64,000 nt of DNA from NCBI GenBank assembly GCA_965200505.1, contig OZ241343.1, forward strand, positions 1,302,001 through 1,366,000. Reading direction: 5' to 3'. Positions 52,554 to 61,118 of the stretch are shown in pieces. The translations under genes and the position numbers were made by a program. The stretch comes from VXNE01 sp965200505 (lineage in GTDB: Bacteria; Pseudomonadota; Gammaproteobacteria; Pseudomonadales; Azotimanducaceae). The first letter of the stretch is position 1; the number at the start of each line of letters is the position of its first letter. The notes beneath the pieces were generated by a model. It was not told the origin of the DNA. It ran no database searches and saw only the letters and a program-made list of their open reading frames with translations.

Positions 52554-52721
52554 CCGCCAGCGGGCTTAATGCGGCCAGCCCCACCCGAAGCGCCTCCGCC
52601 ACATCATCGCCACGCCCGCGGCAGCGACTCACCACGACATACAGCTCGGAAACATGGCCTGAATAGGCGTTTATGACTATTATTCCCATCATTACAGATT
52701 CCTGAACACGAGCGGCCAACG

Positions 52722-53558
52722 ATGATCTGCGATTCTGTGCCGATGGAAACGGAGGTGGACGGGCTGCGCTACCGCTATTGGCTGCACCGCGATTTGGGGC
52801 CAGCCGACAAGGACGGTTTGGTGTTCGTGCTGCTCAACCCCTCCACCGCCGACGCGACGCAAGACGACCCCACCATCCGCCGCTGTGTGGCCTTCGGCAA
52901 GCGCTGGGGCTATCGAGACCTCACCGTCGTCAACCTGTTCGCGCTGCGGGCGACGCGCCCCGCCGTGCTGCGCCAGTTCGGCGGCGCCGCCATCGGCGAA
53001 CACAACGACGCCGTGCTCCGCTGGGCGCGGGCTGCGAGGCGCACCCGCACCGTGGTGGCGGCATGGGGCAACCACGGCATGCACTTGGAGCGCGACGCCG
53101 TGGTGATGCGCATCATTCGGCCAACGATGGCGCTCGGCGTCACCAAGCTCGGCTGCCCCGCGCATCCGCTCTACTTGCCCGCGTCAGCGGAACTCGCCCC
53201 CTATGAACGTCCACGACCACCAACCGCCGAGCAGGAGACCAAGCCCGTGTCCGCAACGCCCATTCCGGTGCGCCGCACACTCGCCAAACTGGGCGCGGAC
53301 CTACGCGAGGCGCGTCTCAAGCGCCGCATTCCGATGGCGCTGCTGGCGGAGCGGGCCTCCATCAGCCGCACCACCTTGGGCCACATCGAGAAGGGCGATG
53401 GCGGTGTGACGCTCGGCAACTACGCCCGGGCACTATTCGCCCTCGGCCTGCTCGACCGTCTGGCCGAACTGGCCGACCCCCGCCACGACGAGACGGGCCT
53501 CGCCATCGCCAGCGAACAACTGCCCAAGCGCATCCGCCAACGCCGCGGCTGGCGCTAG
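52722..53558 (+). CDS. DUF1643 protein fused to an Xre (HipB-like) domain
   Basis: A 278-residue protein with two parts. Residues 1-166 are a complete DUF1643 domain (RYWLHRDLG, VFVLLNPSTAD, DDPTIRRCVAFGKRWGY, VVNLFALRAT, CPAHPLYLP). Residues ~185-278 are a HipB-like helix-turn-helix (LGADLREARLKRRIPMALLAERASISRTTLGHIEKGDGGV in two blocks) ending in LPKRIRQRRGW, the typical HipB tail. The join has no stop codon. Immediately after it lies a hipA remnant, so the antitoxin of a decayed hipBA pair seems to have been fused to DUF1643 or is made from an internal start near GTG 53246. ATG 52722 starts the product. Confidence 0.75.
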   Translation: MICDSVPMETEVDGLRYRYWLHRDLGPADKDGLVFVLLNPSTADATQDDPTIRRCVAFGKRWGYRDLTVVNLFALRATRPAVLRQFGGAAIGEHNDAVLRWARAARRTRTVVAAWGNHGMHLERDAVVMRIIRPTMALGVTKLGCPAHPLYLPASAELAPYERPRPPTAEQETKPVSATPIPVRRTLAKLGADLREARLKRRIPMALLAERASISRTTLGHIEKGDGGVTLGNYARALFALGLLDRLAELADPRHDETGLAIASEQLPKRIRQRRGWR

Positions 53559-53698
53559 CACGGCGCATTGCGGCCGAAGTGGCGCAGGCGACGGCGAGAT
53601 GGCGCTCGGTGGCGATGGAACTGGGTGTGCCCGGGGCCGAGATCAAACGCATGGCGAGCGCCTTCGAGCATGCCGACCTCGAACTGGCCTTGCGCTGA
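53552..53698 (+). pseudogene. hipA: hipA toxin remnant (C-terminal ~48 codons)
   Basis: In a different frame from the Xre gene, bases 53552-53698 encode ALARRIAAEVAQATARWRSV, then MELGVPGAEIKRMASAFEHAD and ELALR before TGA 53696. This matches the conserved last helices of HipA kinases, which end in the pattern W-R-x-x-A...E-I...M-x-x-A-F-E-H. The remaining ~390 residues expected for HipA are absent, so most of the toxin gene has been deleted, leaving its tail next to the hipB-like domain. Confidence 0.75.
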
Positions 53699-53778
53699 AA
53701 GCATCCGCCGCGGTGCGTTAAACTGCCGAACGGAACAGCGAGATTCGCACCAAGCACTCTGCGCGAGGAGGCGCCGAA

Positions 53779-54078
53779 ATGTCCCGAATGTCCGAAGAAA
53801 AGATGCGCACGGCACGCGATGTGGCGCGTGCGGAAATCATCTCGAAGGTAGTTCAAGACGCCATCTGGCGGTTCAACGACGAAGCCGAGGATTCGGTGAC
53901 GGTTTATGACCTCGTGGGCGCCGTGGTGCAAGACCTGATGGCCGAAGGGCTGTGCCCGGCTTGCATGAGGGGCGCGATCGACGATGCGTTCGTCCGCGCT
54001 GAAGTGGATGCCGAGACCCATATCGCAGATGACGACGCCGGCACCCCGACACGCAGCGAAGACGGCGTGTACCACTGA
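53779..54078 (+). CDS. hypothetical protein
   Basis: A 99-residue protein of unknown function. AGGAGG lies 10 bases before ATG 53779, supporting a real gene. The first part is helical and charged (MRTARDVARAEIISKVVQDAIWRF), the middle has LCPACMRGAI with one Cys pair, and the end is acidic. No family is recognised. It lies 18 bp before glmS and could be cotranscribed with it. Confidence 0.6.
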   Translation: MSRMSEEKMRTARDVARAEIISKVVQDAIWRFNDEAEDSVTVYDLVGAVVQDLMAEGLCPACMRGAIDDAFVRAEVDAETHIADDDAGTPTRSEDGVYH

Positions 54079-54096
54079 AGTGGGCTTAAGCGCCTG

Positions 54097-55932
54097 ATGT
54101 GCGGCATCGTCGGCGCGGTCGCCGACCGGGATGTGCCGGCGATCCTGCTTGAGGGCTTGCAACGCCTCGAATATCGCGGTTACGACTCGGCCGGCATCGC
54201 GGTGATGGGCAAAGCCGCCGCCGGCATCGAGCGGCGCCGCACCGTGGGACGGGTGCGCGAACTGGCGAACAGCTTGGCAGCCACGCCACTGCGCGGCCAC
54301 ACGGGCATCGCCCACACGCGCTGGGCCACCCACGGTGCGCCGGCCGTGGAGAACGCGCATCCGCACATGTCCCGGGGCCGTGTCTGCCTCGTGCATAACG
54401 GCATCATCGAGAACTTCGAGGCGCTGCGTGACGAGCTCGGCGACGCCGGCCACACCTTCGAATCACGCACGGATTCGGAAGTGGTCGCACACCTCATCGA
54501 CCACTGTTTGCAGGAAGAGGAAGACCTCTTCGAGGCCGTGGCCAAGGCCATCGAACGGCTCGAGGGCGCATACGCTTTGGGGGTGATTGCCCGCGACGCG
54601 CCGGGCCGCATCGTGGCCGCCCGCGCCGGCAGCCCGTTGGTGGTGGGCGTTGGCATCGGCGAGAACTTCATCGCCTCGGATGCGCTGGCGCTGCGCCCGG
54701 TGACAGACCGCTTCATCTTCCTGGAGCAGGGAGACTTGGTGGACCTCACCGCCACGGACATGGCCTTCTGGAACGCCCGCGACCGCGCCGTGGTGCGCTC
54801 GACGGTGCGGGTTCAACACAACGGTGACGCCACGGACAAGGGCCCCCACCGCCACTACATGGAGAAGGAAATCCATGAGCAGCCCGATGCGCTGAGCGCC
54901 ACGCTGGAATCGCGCTTGGGGCGTGAGCGGGTCTTGGAACAGGCATTTGGCATCGACGCGAAGGCGGTGCTGGACGACACCCGCTCCGTCACCATCGCCG
55001 CCTGCGGCACTTCCCACTACGCCGGCTGCATCGCCCGCTATTGGATGGAGGAGTTGGCGCGCATCCCCTGCACCGTGGACATCGCCTCGGAGTTCCGCTA
55101 CCGCAAGTTGGTGGCGCCGGCGGGCGGGCTCTTCGTCACCATCTCCCAATCCGGCGAAACGGCGGACAACTTGGCCGCGCACCGCATTGCGGAGGAAGCT
55201 GGTTTCGCGCACACGCTCACGGTGTGCAACGTGCCCACGAGCACCCAAGTGCGGGAATCCGAGATCGCCTTCATGACGGAGGCCGGCCCCGAGGTCTGCG
55301 TCGCCTCGACCAAGGCGTTCACCACCCAGCTGGCGGTGTTGATGATGCTGGTGATCCTGCTGGCGCGGCGCACGGGCCTGAGCGCGGCCAAGGAGAAGGA
55401 GTTGGTGGACGCCCTGCGGGCGCTGCCCGACATCGTGCGCAAGACGCTGGCCTTGGATGCCCGCATCCGCCGCTTGGCGGCGGAGTTCATGCATCGCCAC
55501 CACGCGCTCTTCCTAGGCCGCGGCGCCCACTACCCGGTGGCTTTGGAAGGCGCCCTGAAGCTGAAGGAAATCTCCTACATCCACGCGGAGGGCTATCCGG
55601 CGGGCGAGTTGAAACACGGGCCGCTGGCCTTGGTGGACGAGGACATGCCGGTGGTGGCGGTGGCGCCCGGCGGCGAGCTGGTGAAGAAAGTGCGGGCGAA
55701 CTTGGAGGAGGTTCGCGCCCGGGGCGGGCGGCTCTATGTGTTCGCCGATGCTGAAGCGGGCATCGCCGACGACGACGGCGTCACCGTGGTGGAGGTGCCG
55801 CAAGCCCACGAACTGCTTTCGCCCATCGTTTACACCGTGCCGCTGCAATTGCTGGCCTACCACACCGCCGTCTTGAAGGGCACGGACGTCGATCAGCCCC
55901 GCAATCTGGCGAAATCCGTGACGGTGGAGTAG
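54097..55932 (+). CDS. glmS: glutamine--fructose-6-phosphate aminotransferase (isomerizing)
   Basis: A 611-residue GlmS. Cys2 (MCGIVGAVAD) is the glutaminase nucleophile, RLEYRGYDSAG and HTRWATHG are in the GATase domain; two SIS domains follow with CGTSHYAG, SQSGETADN and FLGRGAHYPVALEGALKLKEISY in parts; the terminus is DQPRNLAKSVTVE. It makes glucosamine-6-phosphate for peptidoglycan and LPS. No glmS ribozyme is evident upstream. A PLP enzyme follows 12 bp after the stop. Confidence 0.97.
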   Translation: MCGIVGAVADRDVPAILLEGLQRLEYRGYDSAGIAVMGKAAAGIERRRTVGRVRELANSLAATPLRGHTGIAHTRWATHGAPAVENAHPHMSRGRVCLVHNGIIENFEALRDELGDAGHTFESRTDSEVVAHLIDHCLQEEEDLFEAVAKAIERLEGAYALGVIARDAPGRIVAARAGSPLVVGVGIGENFIASDALALRPVTDRFIFLEQGDLVDLTATDMAFWNARDRAVVRSTVRVQHNGDATDKGPHRHYMEKEIHEQPDALSATLESRLGRERVLEQAFGIDAKAVLDDTRSVTIAACGTSHYAGCIARYWMEELARIPCTVDIASEFRYRKLVAPAGGLFVTISQSGETADNLAAHRIAEEAGFAHTLTVCNVPTSTQVRESEIAFMTEAGPEVCVASTKAFTTQLAVLMMLVILLARRTGLSAAKEKELVDALRALPDIVRKTLALDARIRRLAAEFMHRHHALFLGRGAHYPVALEGALKLKEISYIHAEGYPAGELKHGPLALVDEDMPVVAVAPGGELVKKVRANLEEVRARGGRLYVFADAEAGIADDDGVTVVEVPQAHELLSPIVYTVPLQLLAYHTAVLKGTDVDQPRNLAKSVTVE

Positions 55933-55944
55933 CGGGGCACGGCA

Positions 55945-57078
55945 GTGACCGCGTACGGCTTCGACGAGCCGGTTGACCGTGCCGGCACCGCAAGCACGAA
56001 GTGGCGCCGCTACGGGCCAGATGTGCTGCCCTTCTGGGTCGCGGACATGGACTTCAAGGCGTCGCCGGGGCTCCTCGCCGCGGTCGCCGAGCGCTTGGCG
56101 CACGGTGTGCTGGGCTACACGGACACGCCCGAACCGGCGCAAGAGGCGTTCATCGGCTGGTTGCAACGCCGCTACGGTTGGGATGTGTCGGCGGAATGGC
56201 TCATCTGGCTGCCCGGCGTCGTCCCCGGCATGAACCTCGCCGGACACGCCGCCGGCGGCGGCAGCCTGCTGATCCCCACGCCGGTTTACCACCCATTCCT
56301 GGCGGTGCCGAGACATGTCGGCAAAGCGTCAATCCCGGTGCCACTCGCGTTGCACGGTGGACGCTGGGTGATGGACATGGAGCGGCTGGCCGCGGCGCTT
56401 CGGCCCGACACCAGTGCATTGCTCCTATGCAATCCCCAGAACCCGACCGGGCGGGTGTATGAACGCGACGAGCTCATGGCGTTGGTGGAGTTCTGCCGCC
56501 GTCACCAGCTCATTCTGGTGAGCGACGAGATCCACTGCGAACTCCTTTTGGCGCCCACTTGCCGCCACATCCCAGTGGCCACCCTCGCGCCGGATTTGCC
56601 CACCATCACGCTCTTCAGCCCCAACAAGGCATACAACACGCCCGGCGTCGGCTCGGCGGTGGCCGTCATCCCGCAACGCCCGCTGCGCACCGCCTTCCGC
56701 CGCGCCTTTGGCGGCCTCATCTCTCACATATCGCCGTTGGCATACGCCGCGGCGCAGTGGGCCTACGGCGACGAGACGGATTGGCTGGCCGCGCTCAACA
56801 CCTATCTGCGCGGCAACCGGGATTCGCTGCAGGCCACGGTGGACCGGCTGCCAGGCGTGGCGATGACGCCGGTGGAAGGCACCTATCTCGGCTGGCTGGA
56901 CATGCGAGCGCTAGGCTTGGACGCACCGGCGGAACACTTGGAACGACACGGCCTTGGCCTCAACGACGGCGCCGCCTTCGGCCAACCGGGCTTCGCGCGC
57001 TTCAACTTCGGCTGCCCGAGGACGACGCTGGAGGCCGGCCTTGCGCGATTGGAGCAGGCGGTGCTGGCCGCGGCGTAG
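55945..57078 (+). CDS. PatB/MalY-type PLP-dependent enzyme (cystathionine beta-lyase-like)
   Basis: A 377-residue class I/II aminotransferase-fold enzyme. LPFWVADMDFKASP near the start is the PatB/MalY signature, LLCNPQNPTGRVY and VSDEIHCELL bind PLP, and the Schiff-base Lys lies in LFSPNKAYNTPGV. The C-terminal substrate Arg is in ARFNFGCPRTT. Members are C-S lyases or aminotransferases. GTG 55945 follows the glmS stop by 12 bp, suggesting cotranscription. Confidence 0.87.
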   Translation: MTAYGFDEPVDRAGTASTKWRRYGPDVLPFWVADMDFKASPGLLAAVAERLAHGVLGYTDTPEPAQEAFIGWLQRRYGWDVSAEWLIWLPGVVPGMNLAGHAAGGGSLLIPTPVYHPFLAVPRHVGKASIPVPLALHGGRWVMDMERLAAALRPDTSALLLCNPQNPTGRVYERDELMALVEFCRRHQLILVSDEIHCELLLAPTCRHIPVATLAPDLPTITLFSPNKAYNTPGVGSAVAVIPQRPLRTAFRRAFGGLISHISPLAYAAAQWAYGDETDWLAALNTYLRGNRDSLQATVDRLPGVAMTPVEGTYLGWLDMRALGLDAPAEHLERHGLGLNDGAAFGQPGFARFNFGCPRTTLEAGLARLEQAVLAAA

Positions 57079-57109
57079 CGGCCACACACCAACGAACAAG
57101 CCGCCAGCG

Positions 57110-57493
57110 TTACGTCCGAGACGGAGCGGGGGCCTTCTCGTCGAACGTGAACCGCGTGGCGTCCTTGTAGAGGAGCGTCCAAGCCATCGCTTTGCGTGGG
57201 CGGAAGATGAGGGATTCGGCATGGTAGGCGGAGTCCGGCGCGTCGGCCCATTCGTACTTGGCGTTGGCTTGGGCGGCCAGTGTGGCGGCGAGGGCCGCGT
57301 CGGGGGTGGTCTTGCCCACCCGTCCTTCGAGGATCACGGCGCGTTCGCCGTCCTCAAGATGGAGGCTCGCTTCCGGGTTGGCCTCCAGCGCGTGGCCAAG
57401 CAGCGTCCGGTCGCGGGCCAGACGAGTGGCGCCGACGTCCAGTAAGGTGGTGATCCCGAACAGCCCCTTCATCCACGCCTCGGTTTCGGGCAT
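57110..57493 (-). pseudogene. PNPOx-fold protein, apparently N-terminally truncated
   Basis: 127 codons from ATG 57493. The sequence NPEASLHLEDGERAVILEGRVGKTTPDAALAATL is, in two pieces, the second half of the split-barrel flavin-binding domain, and FRPRKAMAWTLLYKDATRF is the C-terminus. The first ~50 residues expected in relatives, with the strands that start the barrel, are missing; what precedes is GLFGITTLLDVGATRLA. No better in-frame start is seen upstream. It could be a short variant, but degeneration beside the divergent glyoxalase-fold gene is as likely. Confidence 0.5.
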
Positions 57494-57526
57494 CCTACGG
57501 TGCGGGATGGGAAGAGGATTGCACAC

Positions 57527-57901
57527 ATGATCGGATACGCCACCTTGGGCACCAACGACCTTGAGCGCGCGAAGGGCTTCTACGACGCGCTGTTCGGCGA
57601 GTTGGGCGTGAAGCGCATGATGGAAATGGAGCACATGGTCGGTTGGGGCACCGGCTTCGACAAACCGATGGTGGCGGCGATCAAGCCCCACGACGGCAAC
57701 GCGGCCACGGTGGGCAACGGCACGATGATCGCGTTGCTGGTGGAGAAGCCCGACCAGGTGGACGCCTTGCATGCCAAGGCGCTCGAACTCGGCGGCGCGG
57801 ACGAAGGCGCGCCCGGTTCGCGTGGCGGCGCCTTCTACGCCGGCTACTTCCGCGACTTGGATGGCAACAAGCTGAACTGCTTCTGCATGACGGGCGGTTG
57901 A
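57527..57901 (+). CDS. VOC/glyoxalase-fold protein
   Basis: A 124-residue vicinal-oxygen-chelate domain protein: YATLGTNDLERAKGFYDALFG, then IALLVEKPDQVDALHAKALELGG and FRDLDGNKLNCFCM at the C-terminus. This is the commonest short VOC form in bacteria; metal ligands are only partly conserved and no substrate can be given. AGAGG lies 8 bases before ATG 57527. Confidence 0.82.
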   Translation: MIGYATLGTNDLERAKGFYDALFGELGVKRMMEMEHMVGWGTGFDKPMVAAIKPHDGNAATVGNGTMIALLVEKPDQVDALHAKALELGGADEGAPGSRGGAFYAGYFRDLDGNKLNCFCMTGG

Positions 57902-57989
57902 CGGCCACGGCACCGAGTACCCGCACCCGAGGCCCGCCGCCGTGTCGCAAGGCGGGCCGGGGTGTGCCCCCTAAGCCGAGAAGCGCATC

Positions 57990-58169
57990 ATGCTGCCGAG
58001 ATTCGTGCGCATCGAGCGCGTGTTCAAGTGGCTTCTGATCGCGCTCGCGTTCCTATTCGCCATTGGCGCGTCCTATGGCTTGGGTTTCGCGTCCGCACAT
58101 GATACCTGCGTCACCGCCGGCCAGTTCCACCACAACGACCAGATCTATCGTTGCGAGCGCCTGCGCTGA
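57990..58169 (+). CDS. small membrane protein (59 codons)
   Basis: MLPRFVRIERVFKWLLIALAF then FLFAIGASYGLGFASAHDT and a short Cys-containing tail ending ERLR. One transmembrane helix with a positively charged inside segment. The preceding sequence (GAAGCG) is a weak ribosome-binding site. No homologue is recognised. It is convergent with acnA and could be a genuine small gene or chance. Confidence 0.45.
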   Translation: MLPRFVRIERVFKWLLIALAFLFAIGASYGLGFASAHDTCVTAGQFHHNDQIYRCERLR

Positions 58170-58199
58170 GCCGGGCTTGGCACTCGCGGCGGCAGGCCG

Positions 58200-60863
<2,664 letters not shown>

Positions 60864-61022
60864 GGGCTGGCGGCTCCATCGGGGCGTTGGGGAACCTGCT
60901 ATTTTGCCCGAATTGTGGGCGGCGTCGGGAGCGTCGGGTTCGCGGCGCCGCCGCACAATGAGGGTGACGAGCGTGTGTTTTCGCCAAACTTTCGCGCTCC
61001 CCGCCACGACAAACGGCAACTG

Positions 61023-61038
61023 GGGGCGGTCGCCCCCG
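61023..61038. repeat. GC-rich inverted repeat in acnA-RND promoter region
   Basis: GGGGGCG-GT-CGCCCCC, seven pairs with two central bases, in the 255-bp divergent gap between acnA and the RND gene. Could be an operator or a stable hairpin; nothing else identifies it. Confidence 0.3.
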
Positions 61039-61071
61039 ATCAATCCCAACAACTCCATACACTTAGCCACT

Positions 61072-61087
61072 TGGCACGATTGCTGCA
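61072..61087 (+). promoter_or_regulatory. possible sigma-54 promoter of the RND gene
   Basis: TGGCACG-ATTG-CTGCA matches the sigma-54 consensus TGGCACG-N4-TTGCA with one mismatch and the exact GG/GC spacing. Transcription would start about 20 bases before ATG 61119. No enhancer-binding protein gene is in the window, so this rests on the sequence match alone. Confidence 0.4.
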
Positions 61088-61118
61088 CATCCTTGATGCA
61101 AATGTTGGGTAAGCGCCC

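Noticed and set aside
53246..53558. A separate hipB gene starting at GTG 53246
   Set aside because: Possible, but there is no stop before it and no clear ribosome-binding site, so I annotated one fused product and noted the alternative.
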